Origin: Egicoccus halophilus
GTDB taxonomy: Bacteria > Actinomycetota > Nitriliruptoria > Nitriliruptorales > Nitriliruptoraceae
Direction of reading: 5' to 3'
Length of the DNA: 64,000 nucleotides
NCBI RefSeq assembly: GCF_004300825.1
Contig: NZ_CP036250.1
Coordinates: 992,001 to 1,056,000, forward strand
Positions 1 to 9,500 of the stretch are shown here, piece by piece. The notes under the pieces were generated by a model, which saw nothing but the letters and a program-made list of their open reading frames with translations, did not search any database and was not told the origin of the DNA. Within the stretch, counting starts at the first letter, position 1, and the number at the start of each line of letters is the position of its first letter. A program made the translations under genes and the position numbers.

Positions 1-496
1 GGCCCACGCTGGCGTCGTGCACCGCCTGCTCGGTCCTGCGGAGCCGACCGGCGCGGTCCCCGGCCACCAGGCCGACGGTCAGCCGGCGGTGCAGCTCCCG
101 CAGGGCCGTGGCGGGGGCCCGGGCCAGGTCCTCGACGAGGTCGTCGGCGGCCAGCGCCGCCAGGACCCCGCGCAGCTCCCGCAGTTGCAGGTCCTCGTCC
201 GGCGGGTCGTCGAAGGTCCGCATGGTGTCGAACCAGCTGCCGCGCGTGCCCTCACCGCCGGCGTCGCCCCGGACAGCGGCGTCCGGGTCGAGGGCGGCCA
301 GCCGGGCCGGGTCGGGCCAGGTCGCGACCGGTGAGCCGTCCAGCCGCAGGCTCGCCAGCGTCGCCTCGCGGCGGCGCGCCTCGACGCGCTCGTCGCCCGT
401 CTCGCGTTCCGGGAGCAGGCGCGCGAGCTCGTCGGCGCGTCGCACCAGTCCGGCCAGGTGCGCGCCGACGGTGTGGCGGACGTCGGCCTCGCTCAC
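1..496 (-). CDS. Fic-like N-terminal protein, 5'-partial window edge
   Basis: The gene is read leftward and runs off the window, so about 165 N-terminal residues are visible. Its GTG start shares four bases (GTGA) with the stop of the HAD phosphatase gene, so the two are translationally coupled. The segment ATLASLRLDGSPV at about residues 45-57 resembles the region before the Fic core in Fic/DOC-family proteins, where an S-R-I-E-G-like stretch is common. The HPFx(D/E)GN Fic signature would lie beyond the edge, so the assignment is tentative and the activity unknown. The rest is Ala/Arg/Glu-rich and helical. Confidence 0.45.
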   Translation of the reverse strand, partial: MSEADVRHTVGAHLAGLVRRADELARLLPERETGDERVEARRREATLASLRLDGSPVATWPDPARLAALDPDAAVRGDAGGEGTRGSWFDTMRTFDDPPDEDLQLRELRGVLAALAADDLVEDLARAPATALRELHRRLTVGLVAGDRAGRLRRTEQAVHDASVG

Positions 497-1299
497 CGCC
501 ACAACCGCAGACGCCGGGCGGTGGCGGCCTCGGAGACGATCCGGCCGTGACGGCGACCGAGCAGGTAGGTGGCCGTCGCCGCCGCGGCGGAGCCGCCCGC
601 GGCGGTGGTCAGCTTCACGACCTGCTTGGTCCGGCGTGAGAAGATCACGATCGGCCAACCGCGCTGGTGGGCCACCGACTCCAGCGGCCGGTCCGGGTTG
701 ACCGCGACCGGGTGCCCGACCATCTCCATCATGGGCAGGTCGGAGGCGGAGTCGCTGTACGAGTAGGACAGCCGCAGGTCGTAGCCCCGTTCGGTCGCGA
801 GCTTCTCGATCGCCTCGGCCTTGCCCTCGCCGTACAGGAACGGCCCGTCCAGGCGTCCGGTGTAGCGACCGTCCTGCACCTCGGAGACGGTGCCGAGCCC
901 ACCCTCCATGCCCAGGGCACGTGCCAACGGGTCGACGAGCTCGACGGGGGAGGCTGACAGGATGTAGCAGTCGCGGCCGGCCTCGTGGTGCATGTCGATC
1001 AGCCCACGCGACTCCGGGCGTACCTGTTCGAGGATGCGGGGGATGATGTGCTCGTTGAGCGCGAGCAGCTCCGACTGCTCGGCGCCCTCGACGGCGTGCA
1101 GGATGCGGTCGCGGACGGCCTCGGAGCGTTCGTCGGTGGCGCCGAACAGCTTGTAGGTCACCGCGTTGGCGGCGTCACTGACCAGGTCGCCGGTCGGGAT
1201 GAGCTTGTTGCGCCAGGCCGCGATCCCGAAGTAGAAGGCCGACGACCCCCCGATGAGGGTGCGGTCGAGGTCGAAGAAGGCGGCGCCGGACTCGGCCAC
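493..1299 (-). CDS. HAD-IB family phosphatase (SerB-like)
   Basis: This is a cytosolic haloacid dehalogenase-type phosphohydrolase of subfamily IB, 268 residues. All four HAD motifs are visible: motif I FFDLDRTLIGG near the N-terminus (nucleophile Asp and acid/base Asp), motif II YILSASP, the lysine in GEGKAEAIEKL, and motif III/IV YSYSDSASDLPMM. The family includes phosphoserine phosphatases and lipid phosphate phosphatases; the substrate cannot be read from sequence. I chose the GTG at 1299 because it places motif I nine residues in, as usual. Upstream in-frame starts would add about 60 low-complexity residues. The hydrophobic tail (TTAAGGSAAAATATYLLGR) could be a membrane-associating helix. 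The stop overlaps the next gene's start. Confidence 0.85.
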   Translation of the reverse strand: MAESGAAFFDLDRTLIGGSSAFYFGIAAWRNKLIPTGDLVSDAANAVTYKLFGATDERSEAVRDRILHAVEGAEQSELLALNEHIIPRILEQVRPESRGLIDMHHEAGRDCYILSASPVELVDPLARALGMEGGLGTVSEVQDGRYTGRLDGPFLYGEGKAEAIEKLATERGYDLRLSYSYSDSASDLPMMEMVGHPVAVNPDRPLESVAHQRGWPIVIFSRRTKQVVKLTTAAGGSAAAATATYLLGRRHGRIVSEAATARRLRLWR

Positions 1300-1471
1300 G
1301 GTGGCTCCTGCTGCAGCGAACGACGGACCCGGGGGAGGGTAGTCGGCGCAAAAGGAGCGTCCCCAGCCCGGTACCGACCCGGCGCTCCCTTCCCCGTGGA
1401 GCGTCGTGCCGGCCCGGTACTGGGGACCTCGCGAGCACCGTATGGGCGGGTCGGCGGGCCTGTCGACCCAC

Positions 1472-1633
1472 TCGTCCACAACGCCTGGGGAAGAACCCCG
1501 TTCGGGTGTGGATCACCTGTGGACGAGGTGGGGATCGCGCGGGGCGGTGCCGGGTGGGTCCGGGTGACGGCGCCGGTGGGAGGGGTCCCAGCGGCCGCTT
1601 GCCGTCCACATTCCGTCCACACGCTGTGGACGA
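1472..1633. promoter_or_regulatory. Cluster of six DnaA-box-like TCCACA motifs
   Basis: The 460-bp gap between the phosphatase and metallopeptidase genes (1300-1759) holds no gene. Six 9-mers ending in TCCACA lie on both strands: TCGTCCACA at 1472-1480 (+), TGATCCACA at 1507-1515 (-), TCGTCCACA at 1518-1526 (-), CCGTCCACA at 1602-1610 (+) and 1613-1621 (+), and TCGTCCACA at 1625-1633 (-). Five share CGTCCACA and differ from the actinobacterial DnaA box TTGTCCACA only at the first two bases. Neighbours are 11, 11 and 12 bp apart. Function is unproven; see the finding. Confidence 0.45.
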
Positions 1634-1759
1634 GCGCGGTCCGGGCGCTGCGCCCGGGCTCGTGCGAGCCTCGCACGGGCCACGCCGGAGGACGACCGTG
1701 CCCGGGAGGTTGTGCTACTCGGTGCCCGGCCCGGCGAGGCCGGCGACGAAGGAGTACGC

Positions 1760-2482
1760 GTGGCCGTGGAGTACCGACCCGCCGAGCCGGGCCGCCCGCA
1801 GCTGCAGATCCACCGCAGCCCGCGGCGGCGCCGTAGCGCGTCGGCCGCGCTGGACGGTGGCGCCGTCGTGGTGCGTCTGCCGGCCGGGCTGGGCACCGCC
1901 GAGGAGGAGCGGCTCATCGAGCAGCTCGTGGGCAGGATCACCCGGCGGCACCGCCGTGACCAGCTCGGCGGCGACGTGGCGCTCGAGGCGCGGGCGCGCC
2001 GGCTCGCGGCGCGCTACCTCGACGGGGTGGCGTTCCGCTCCGTGCAGTGGTCCTCACGCATGGGACGACGCCACGGGTCGTGTACGCCCGAGACCCGTGA
2101 CATCCGGATCAGCGACCGGCTGGCGAGCGCCCCGGACTGGGTGCTCGACGCGGTGCTGGTGCACGAGCTCGCCCACCTGCGCGAACGTGGCCACGGTCCG
2201 GCGTTCCGCGCGCTGGTGCGGCGCTACCCGGCGACCGAGCGGGCGCGCGGCTGGCTCGAGGGCTACGACGCCGGACGCCTGGCCGCGGCGACGCCGGGCG
2301 ACGACGGACGCCTGCCCGCGGTGATCCCGGACGGCGACGGGCGCGCCGCAGCGATGCCGGACGACGACGGGCGCCTGCCCGCGGTGATCGGTGACCGCGA
2401 CGGGCCCGCCGCGGCGGACCCGTCGTCGTCGCCTCAGGACGGGGACGAGTTCCCGTCGGCGTCGTCGTCGTCGTCCTGCTGA
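1760..2482 (+). CDS. YgjP/SprT-type zinc metallopeptidase with repeat tail
   Basis: Predicted cytosolic zinc metallopeptidase, 240 residues, of the YgjP/DUF45-like group. The zinc-binding HELAHLRERGHGPAF motif (HExxH with a downstream His) sits near residue 138, preceded by the conserved SSRMGRRHGSCTPE segment. The GTG at 1760 is preferred because AAGGAG lies five bases upstream. After the catalytic domain the last ~65 residues are four to five imperfect 11-residue units (GRLPAVIPDGD-like) and a Ser run. That tail is coded in a tail-to-tail overlap of about 50 bp with the next gene, which is unusual for two conserved genes. Substrates are unknown. Confidence 0.75.
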   Translation: MAVEYRPAEPGRPQLQIHRSPRRRRSASAALDGGAVVVRLPAGLGTAEEERLIEQLVGRITRRHRRDQLGGDVALEARARRLAARYLDGVAFRSVQWSSRMGRRHGSCTPETRDIRISDRLASAPDWVLDAVLVHELAHLRERGHGPAFRALVRRYPATERARGWLEGYDAGRLAAATPGDDGRLPAVIPDGDGRAAAMPDDDGRLPAVIGDRDGPAAADPSSSPQDGDEFPSASSSSSC

Positions 2483-3936
2483 CGCAGGCGTTCCTCGGCG
2501 CTGCCCTCCACCGGCGCCTCGCCGAAGTCACCGCTGAGCAGCTCGCTGAGGTCGTCGGGGACGTCGTGGTCCTCGGCGGTCCGCTCGAGCCACGCCGAGG
2601 GGTCGGCGAGCTCGGTCGCGTCGGGCAGGTTCTCCGGGTGCGCGAGCGCCCGGTGCAGGCCCTGCGGCCCGAGCGCGGCCTCCACCGCCCGCACGAACGA
2701 CTCGCCGACCGTCTCGTCGGCCGGCTTGAGGTCCAGGCCGAGCAGCGCCGCGAGCAGCTCCTCGCCGTCACCGCGGGTGGCGCGGCGGCGGCGCAGCACC
2801 TCCTCGACGCGGCCCTGTCCCGGCAGCCGGTCGCCGGCGACGCGTGCCGCCTCGTGGCGGGCCCACGCCCCGACCAGGCAGACGACCGCCTGCAGGCGCT
2901 CGAGCACCCGCAGCTGGTCGGCGGTCGGCTCCACGCGCACCTGTGCCGCCCGCTCCATCGCGGCCTGCAGGGAGTCGGGGTCGTCCGGGTCGACCCCCAT
3001 CATCAGGTCCTCGGAGACCTGCCGCATCCGCTCGGCGTCGATGGTGGTGCCGCTGGCGAAGCGGGCCACGAGCGACTGCACGTGGGCCTCCAGCCACGGC
3101 ACCGCGTGGAACAGCCGGCGGTGCGCGGCCTCGGTGAGGGCGAGCACGACCGCGACCTCCATCGGGTCGAGGTCCCAGCCGTCGAACTCCCGGTGGACGT
3201 TGACCGCGAGGACGTACGCCTCGGCCCGGGGCGCCGTGGGGATGCCGAGGTCGTACTGGCCCAGCAGCTGCTGCGCGAGGCGGCCGACGACCTGGCCGGC
3301 CTGCAGCCCCATCAGCGCGGCGCCGGCGGGACGCAGCATCGCGCCCAGGTCCATGCCGCCGAGGTTGCCGAGGAAGTCACCGATGCCGGGGGGCAGTCCT
3401 TCGAGCCCGGGCAGGCCCGCGGGGCCTTCCGGTCCGAGCTCGCCCAGCTGCTCCTGCGCCAGGGCGACCATCGCGTCGCTCGACGCGCGGGCGACGGGCT
3501 CGACCAGCGGGCGCAGCGCCACCAGCGCGGCGTTCACCCACGTCTGCCGGGAGGCGACCAGCAGGCGGCCCGCGTCGGGCGATGCCGGCAGCGGGCTGTC
3601 GTCGAGCCAGTGCTCGGCCAGCTCGAACGCCTGGCGGGCCCGGGACTCCTCCTCGGGGGTCGGGCCGCGGTCACCGTCGGCCGCCAGCTGGAGCGCGACG
3701 CGGCTGGCGAGGTTCCAGTCGACCGGTCCCGTGGCGCCCATGCCGCCGGCGAACAGCTGTGAGAGCTGGGCGCCCATCGCCGCCAGTCCCTCGCTGCCGC
3801 CGAGCTTCTCGAGCATGGCGTTGAACTCCGGCGGCAGCTCGCCGCCGAACGGACTGCCGGCACCGAACAGGTCGCTCAGGTCGAAGCCCTCCTCTTCGGG
3901 CTCGTCGTCACCAGGGCGGAGGGGGTCGTCACTCAC
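2434..3936 (-). CDS. DUF2342 zincin-like metalloprotease
   Basis: A 500-residue protein of the actinobacterial DUF2342 / zinc-dependent metallopeptidase family. The hallmark helix LALTEAAHRRLFHAVPWL (ExxH-type motif) lies near the middle, followed by EAHVQSLVARFA. The N-terminus is acidic with FDLSDLFGAGSPFGG and a Gly/Leu/Met-rich segment (LGAMLRPAGAALMGLQAGQV), which is typical. The GTG at 3936 is chosen because GAGG lies six bases upstream; an ATG four codons earlier has no ribosome binding site. The C-terminus is very acidic (an Asp run) and overlaps the convergent metallopeptidase gene. The biological role of the family is not established. Confidence 0.82.
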   Translation of the reverse strand: MSDDPLRPGDDEPEEEGFDLSDLFGAGSPFGGELPPEFNAMLEKLGGSEGLAAMGAQLSQLFAGGMGATGPVDWNLASRVALQLAADGDRGPTPEEESRARQAFELAEHWLDDSPLPASPDAGRLLVASRQTWVNAALVALRPLVEPVARASSDAMVALAQEQLGELGPEGPAGLPGLEGLPPGIGDFLGNLGGMDLGAMLRPAGAALMGLQAGQVVGRLAQQLLGQYDLGIPTAPRAEAYVLAVNVHREFDGWDLDPMEVAVVLALTEAAHRRLFHAVPWLEAHVQSLVARFASGTTIDAERMRQVSEDLMMGVDPDDPDSLQAAMERAAQVRVEPTADQLRVLERLQAVVCLVGAWARHEAARVAGDRLPGQGRVEEVLRRRRATRGDGEELLAALLGLDLKPADETVGESFVRAVEAALGPQGLHRALAHPENLPDATELADPSAWLERTAEDHDVPDDLSELLSGDFGEAPVEGSAEERLRQQDDDDDADGNSSPS

Positions 3937-4083
3937 AACAGGCCTCATCAGTTCGGAATCGGGAGCCGGATCCCGGCATCGGCGCCGGATGCGGCGTCTG
4001 GGGCCGGCGGCGGGACGGCCGGGGCCGTCTCGCCCGGGCGGGGCCCTCGCTACGGTACGCGGCGAGCGGCCGAGGAGGGCGAC

Positions 4084-5151
4084 GTGACCACCGTCGCGAT
4101 CACGGGGGTCGGGGGCTACATCGGGCGACACCTGGTCGCCGCCCTCGAGCGTCGCGACGACGTCGAGCGCGTGCACGGGCTCGACCTGGACGCCCCGCGG
4201 GGGCTGAAGGCGTCGAAGCTGGCGTTCCGGCGCGCCGACGTGCGCGACGCGGACCTGACCGACACGTTCCGCCACGCCGACGTGGTCGTCCACCTCGCCT
4301 TCGCGCTCGACCCGTCGCACGACGAGCGCGCGATGCGTGCGGTCAACGTCGACGGCAGCCGACGCGTGTTCGAGGCGGCCGCCCGCGCGGGCGTGCGGCG
4401 GCTGGTGTACGTGTCCTCGGTGGCGGCCTACGGCGCCCATGCGGACAACGACCTGCCGCTGACCGAGGACAGTCCGCTGCGGGGCACCCCCGACTTCCCC
4501 TACGCCGAGCACAAGGCGCAGGTCGAGGCCTGGCTGTGGCCCTGGGCGCAGGCACACCCGGAGCTGTCGCTGAGCGTGCTGCGGCCGGCGATCGTGCTCG
4601 GGCCCGGGGTGGACAACTTCCTCACCCGCCTGTTCGAGTCGCCGCGGGTGACCCTGGTGCGCGGACACAAGCCGCCGCTGCAGTTCGTGCACGTCGAGGA
4701 CCTCGTGGCCGCGTTGCTGCACGTGATCGACCGCGACCTCGACGGTGCCTACAACGTCGCCGCCGAGGGCTGGCTGTCGATGGACGAGGTCACCGCCATC
4801 GTCGGCCGGCGGACGGTCGCGGTGCCCGAGGAGGTCGCGATCTCGCTGGCCGAGCGGCTGTGGCGGCTCGGCATCGGCGAGCAGCCACCGGGGATGGTCG
4901 CCCACCTCGTGCATCCGTGGGTGGCGTCGCCGGCGAAGCTGGTCGGGACCGGCTGGCGACCGCGCCACAGCAACCGTGACGCCCTCGACGAGATGGTGCG
5001 CGAACACGGCCCGTTCGTGGCCGTGGGGGGACTGCGCACCCAGCGTCGGACCGTGCGTTCGGCGTCGTTGGCCGCCGCCGGCATGGTCGGGGTGCTCGCC
5101 ACCCGCGAGGTCCGTCGCCGTCAGCAGCACCGCCGACGACTCGAACGCTGA
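4084..5151 (+). CDS. NAD(P)-dependent SDR epimerase/dehydratase
   Basis: An extended short-chain dehydrogenase/reductase, 355 residues. It has the nucleotide-binding motif TGVGGYIGRHL at the N-terminus, the conserved Asp of the ADVRDAD loop, VYVSSVAAYG, and the catalytic YAEHK (YxxxK) pair. Such proteins epimerise or dehydrate nucleotide sugars or act on related alcohols; the substrate is not evident. A strong GAGGAGG ribosome binding site precedes the GTG start. The C-terminal ~60 residues include a small hydrophobic stretch and a basic tail (REVRRRQQHRRRLER). It stands alone, divergent from the DUF2342 gene. Confidence 0.85.
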   Translation: MTTVAITGVGGYIGRHLVAALERRDDVERVHGLDLDAPRGLKASKLAFRRADVRDADLTDTFRHADVVVHLAFALDPSHDERAMRAVNVDGSRRVFEAAARAGVRRLVYVSSVAAYGAHADNDLPLTEDSPLRGTPDFPYAEHKAQVEAWLWPWAQAHPELSLSVLRPAIVLGPGVDNFLTRLFESPRVTLVRGHKPPLQFVHVEDLVAALLHVIDRDLDGAYNVAAEGWLSMDEVTAIVGRRTVAVPEEVAISLAERLWRLGIGEQPPGMVAHLVHPWVASPAKLVGTGWRPRHSNRDALDEMVREHGPFVAVGGLRTQRRTVRSASLAAAGMVGVLATREVRRRQQHRRRLER

Positions 5152-5204
5152 GCCGACCGGCACCCGACGTCGGTACCCTCCTTTCGTTCGGGGGCGGACT
5201 CGGA

Positions 5205-6335
5205 GTGGCTGTGCGTCGCTGGTCGGTGGTGGTCTCCCTGGTGGTCGCGCTCGCCGCGCTGACGACCGGTGGTGCCCTCGCGCGCGGCCTGGTGCCGTGC
5301 GAGCTGCTGCAGAGCCAGCCCGCCTGCTACGTCGCGATGCGTCCCGGTCCGGCCGAGGACGTCCTGCGCCTGCTCGAGGTCTCCGGTGCGCGCTCGTACC
5401 CGTCGACGGGCGAGCTGCTGCTGACGACCGTCGCGGTCGACGAGGACCTCGGCCTCGCCGAGTGGTTGCGCTCGCGCGCGTCGGGGGTGGTGGAGACCGT
5501 CCCGCGCGACCAGGTCTTCCCGCCAGGCAGCGACCGCGACGAGGTGGCCGAATACAACGCGGCGCTGATGGCCGACAGCCAGCTCACCGCGACGTTGGCG
5601 GCGCTCGACGAGCTGGGCTTCGAGGTCGTCGGGGAGGGGGCGCTGGTCACGGCCGTGGTCGAGGACGCCGTCACCGACGAGCTCGAGGTCGGCGACGTGA
5701 TCGTGGCCGTCGACGGCCATGCCGTCACGGACAACCGCGGCGTGGTCACCGCGGTGCAGGCCCGCGCGCCCGGCGACCGGCTGGCGCTCGAGGTCCGGCG
5801 TGGCGACGCGTCCCGCGACGTCGAGGTGGTGCTCGGTGCCGCGTCGGACGACGCGCTGCGGCCCTACGTCGGCGTGCTGCTGTCGACCGAGCTCGACCTG
5901 CCGGTCGAGGTGGTCATCGACGCCGGGGTCATCGGTGGGCCCTCCGCCGGGTTGATGTTCGCGCTCTCGATCGTCGAGGCGCTCGGGCCCGAGGACCTCA
6001 CCGACGGCACGGTCGTGGCCGGGACGGGCACGCTGTCGCGCGACGGCGAGGTCGGCGCGATCGGCGGCATCCAGCAGAAGGTGCTGGGCGCGACCGCGCG
6101 GGCCGACGGCGGCCACGGCGCCGACGTCTTCCTGGTGCCGCGCGGCAATCTCGACCAGGCCGTGGACACCCCGGTGACCAGCGACGTGCTGCTGGTCCCG
6201 GTGGGCACGCTCGACGAGGCCCTGGCGGCCCTCGACGCCCTGGCCCGCGACGAGGTGCCCGCCGACGCCGTCGCGCTCCCGGGCGCGAACGACGAGGCCG
6301 GCGCGGCGTCGCGGGACACCGCGGCCGCCCGGTGA
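5205..6335 (+). CDS. ylbL: YlbL-like PDZ and Lon (S16) domain protease
   Basis: A secreted or membrane-anchored protease of the YlbL family, 376 residues. Order of parts: one N-terminal membrane segment (about residues 5-25, VVVSLVVALAALTTGG), a PDZ domain around 120-200 (GDVIVAVDGHAVTDN), and a Lon-type proteolytic domain. The catalytic Ser-Lys dyad is visible as GPSAGLMFALS and, ~50 residues on, IGGIQQKVLGA. Length and order match the family, which in Bacillus works in envelope quality control and in clearing a cell-division inhibitor. The UPF0182 gene follows, a frequent actinobacterial neighbourhood. Confidence 0.9.
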   Translation: MAVRRWSVVVSLVVALAALTTGGALARGLVPCELLQSQPACYVAMRPGPAEDVLRLLEVSGARSYPSTGELLLTTVAVDEDLGLAEWLRSRASGVVETVPRDQVFPPGSDRDEVAEYNAALMADSQLTATLAALDELGFEVVGEGALVTAVVEDAVTDELEVGDVIVAVDGHAVTDNRGVVTAVQARAPGDRLALEVRRGDASRDVEVVLGAASDDALRPYVGVLLSTELDLPVEVVIDAGVIGGPSAGLMFALSIVEALGPEDLTDGTVVAGTGTLSRDGEVGAIGGIQQKVLGATARADGGHGADVFLVPRGNLDQAVDTPVTSDVLLVPVGTLDEALAALDALARDEVPADAVALPGANDEAGAASRDTAAAR

Positions 6336-6530
6336 CCGGGCCGGGCCGGACGGGCGCCGCGTTCCGGCCGCCCGGCCCACGCGCGACCGGCTGAAGAGAC
6401 CTTGGCGAACTGGCCCCTGTACGGGGGTCCGGATAGCCTCAGTCTCCCGCGGACGGGCGTATCCGCGCTGGTGCCGCACTCCCGATCCGCGGCCCGGTCG
6501 CAGACCACGCCCGCCGACGCGGAGGTCGCG

Positions 6531-9500
6531 GTGCGCCCTCCCGGCGTCGCGTCTGCGCGGGACCCGCCCGACCGCCCGGGCGGGATTCGAAGGCTTATCG
6601 AAAGGCCGGTCGTGGGCGATCTCGTACGGCGGCGTCTGGGCACCGTGGTGGTGCTCGGCGTCCTGCTCGTCGTCTTCAGTGCCAACCGCATCGCCGTGCT
6701 CCTGACGGACCTCTGGTGGTTCGACGAACGCGGCTACCGCGACGTCTTCACCACCCTGCTCGCCACACGCGTCGGCTTGGGTGTCGCCTTCGGCCTCCTG
6801 CTGGCCGCGCTCATCGCCGGCAACCTGTTGGTCGCCCGGCGTCTGCGGCCGTTCTACATCCCCTCGACGCCGCAGCAGGCCCAGATCCAGCGCTACCGCG
6901 AGATGGCCGACCCGTACCTGCCCTGGCTCATCGCCGGCGTGGCCGCGGTGTTCGGCTTCACCTCCGGCGCGGCCGTGAGCGCCCAGTGGGAGTCGTTCCT
7001 GCTGTGGCTCAACGGTGGTGAGGTCGGGACCACCGACGCGCAGTTCGGCGTCGACCTCGGCTTCTACCTGTTCGACCTGCCGTTCCTGTCGTTCCTGCAG
7101 ACGTGGCTGTTCACGTCGCTGATCCTGACGCTGATGCTGACCGCCGGGGCGCACTACCTGCTCGGTGGCATCCGCCCCGAGGCCGAGGGCGAGAAGGTCC
7201 TGCCGTCGGTCAAGGCGCACCTGGCGGTGCTGGTCGCCGCGGCGCTGGCCGTGTTCGCCTGGGGCTACTGGCTGGACCGCTACCAGCTGCTGTACTCCGA
7301 TCGCGGCACGGTCACCGGTGCGTCCTACACCGACGTCAACGCCGAGCTGCCCGCGCTGTACCTGCTGCTCGGCGTCAGCGCGATCGCGATCGTGCTGGTG
7401 CTGCTGGCGATCCGCCAGCGCGGCTTCCTGCTGCCGGGCGCGGCGCTGGCCCTGCTCATCGTCGCCTCGATCATCCTCCAGGGCGCCTACCCGGCCGCCA
7501 TCCAGCGGCTGCGGGTCGACCCGCAGGAGCTGGCGCGCGAGCAGGACTTCATCGAACGCAACCTCGAGGCCACCCGTCTCGCGTTCGGGCTCGACGAGGT
7601 CGGCCTGCAACCGTTCGACATCGCCAACGACCTCGACGAGGGCGACGTCATCGACAACGAGATCACGCTGCGCAACGTCCGGCTGTGGGAACCGGAGGTC
7701 CTCGAGACCACCTTCCAGCAGCTGCAGTCGCTGCGCCCGTACTACCAGTTCAACGACGTCGCGATCGACCGCTACGAGATCGACGGCGAGCTGCGCCAGG
7801 TCATGATCGCCACCCGTGACCTGTCGGAGCTGCCCGCCGAGACCGACTCGTGGCAGAACCGGCACCTGACCTACACCCACGGGTTCGGCGTGGTCGCCTC
7901 GCAGGTCAACACCGCCAACGAGCAGGGCCAGCCGGTGTTCCTGGCCGCGAACATCCCGCCGGCCGGTGAGGACGAGGTCGTCCCCGGCGACGAGCCGGGC
8001 GTGTACTTCGGCAACTTCGCCAACCCGCCGTTCAACCTCGTGCGCACCGACGCCGAGGAGCTCGACTTCGAGTCGCCCGACGGCACCGAGCAGGTCACGA
8101 CCGTCTACGACGGCGCCGGCGGCGTCGACATCGGTTCGCTCTCCCGGCGCTTGGCCTTCGCCCTGCGCTTCGGGGACTACAACCTGCTGCTGACCAACTT
8201 CATCACCGACGAGTCGCGGATCATCTTCAACCGCCACGTCAGCGAACGTGTCCGCCAGGTCGCGCCGTTCCTCGAGCTCGACAGCGCGCCGTACCCGGTG
8301 GTCAGCAACGGGCGGGTGCAGTGGATCATCGACGCGTACACGACCTCCAACGCCTACCCTTACAGCGAGCGGGGCACGCTGAACCTCGGTCAGCGGCAGG
8401 TGCCGGTCAACTACGTGCGCAACTCGGTCAAGGCGGTCGTCGACGCCTACGACGGTGACGTGACCCTGTACCGGGTGGAGGAGGACGACCCCATCCTCGA
8501 CGCCTGGGTGGACATCTTCCCCGGCATCGTCGAGCCGATGGGCGAGGCCCCCGACGAGATCGTCGCGCACTTCCGGTATCCGCAGGACCTGTTCCGCCTG
8601 CAGGCGGACCTGTACCGCACCTACCACATCCCCAACGCGGCGCCGTTCTACAACCGCGCCGACGAGTGGTCGATCCCGCGTGACCCGGCCTTCGCGGCCA
8701 ACCAGGGTCAGGGGGCGACGACCGACCTGACCGGGGCCTCCAACCAGCGGGCGCTACAGCCGTACTACCTGCTGATGCGTCTGCCCGGCGAGGAGACCGA
8801 GGAGTTCGTGCTGATCCAGCCGTACCTGGCGCTGGGTCGCGAGAACATGGTCGCGTGGCTGGCCGGGCGGTCCGACGGCGAGAACCTCAACGAGCTGTTC
8901 GCGGTGCGGTTCCCGACCGACTCGCAGGTGCTGGGGCCGTTGCAGGCGCAGGCCCGCATCGAGCAGGACGACGACATCTCGGCCTACATCACCCTGCGTG
9001 ACCGCGAGGGCGTGCAGGTCCGTCGCGGCAACCTGCAGGTGCTGCCGATCGCGGACTCGCTGCTGTACGTGCAGCCGCTGTTCCTGCTCAACCCGCAGGC
9101 CGAGATCCCGGAGCTGGCGCGTGTCGCGCTGGTGATGGGCAACCGGACCGCGTTCGACACCACGTTCGCCGGGGCGTTGGCGCAGCTGCTGGGGATCGCG
9201 GTGCCCGAGTCGATCATCGACGAGGAAGCCCGCGATCCGGGCATCGACCCGGCGGGGCCGGAGGACGATCCGGGCCTGGTCGACGACGGTGCCGAGGCCG
9301 ACGAGGACACCGAACCGCCGACCGGTGAGGTCACGGTGTCGCAGAACCTGCTGCGGCAGGCGCTGGAGGCGTTCGCCGACGCGGAACTCGCGCTGCGCGA
9401 CGGCAACCTCGCCGAGTACCAGCAGTCGGTCGAGGAGGCCCGTCAGCTGCTCGAGGAGGCGGCCGAGGCCCAGGGCCTGACGGTCGACGAACTCGTCGAG

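Noticed and set aside
493-702. Long rightward open frames over the first 1.8 kb, and similar ones throughout
   Set aside because: They are GC-bias shadows of the leftward genes: Arg/Ser/Pro-rich, no ribosome binding sites, no domain.
1472-1633. Chromosomal replication origin
   Set aside because: No dnaA, dnaN, AT-rich unwinding element or rpmH nearby; only the box-like cluster is present.
5121-8627. A 1,168-codon leftward open frame opposite ylbL and UPF0182
   Set aside because: It is antisense to two well-supported genes and has low-complexity composition.
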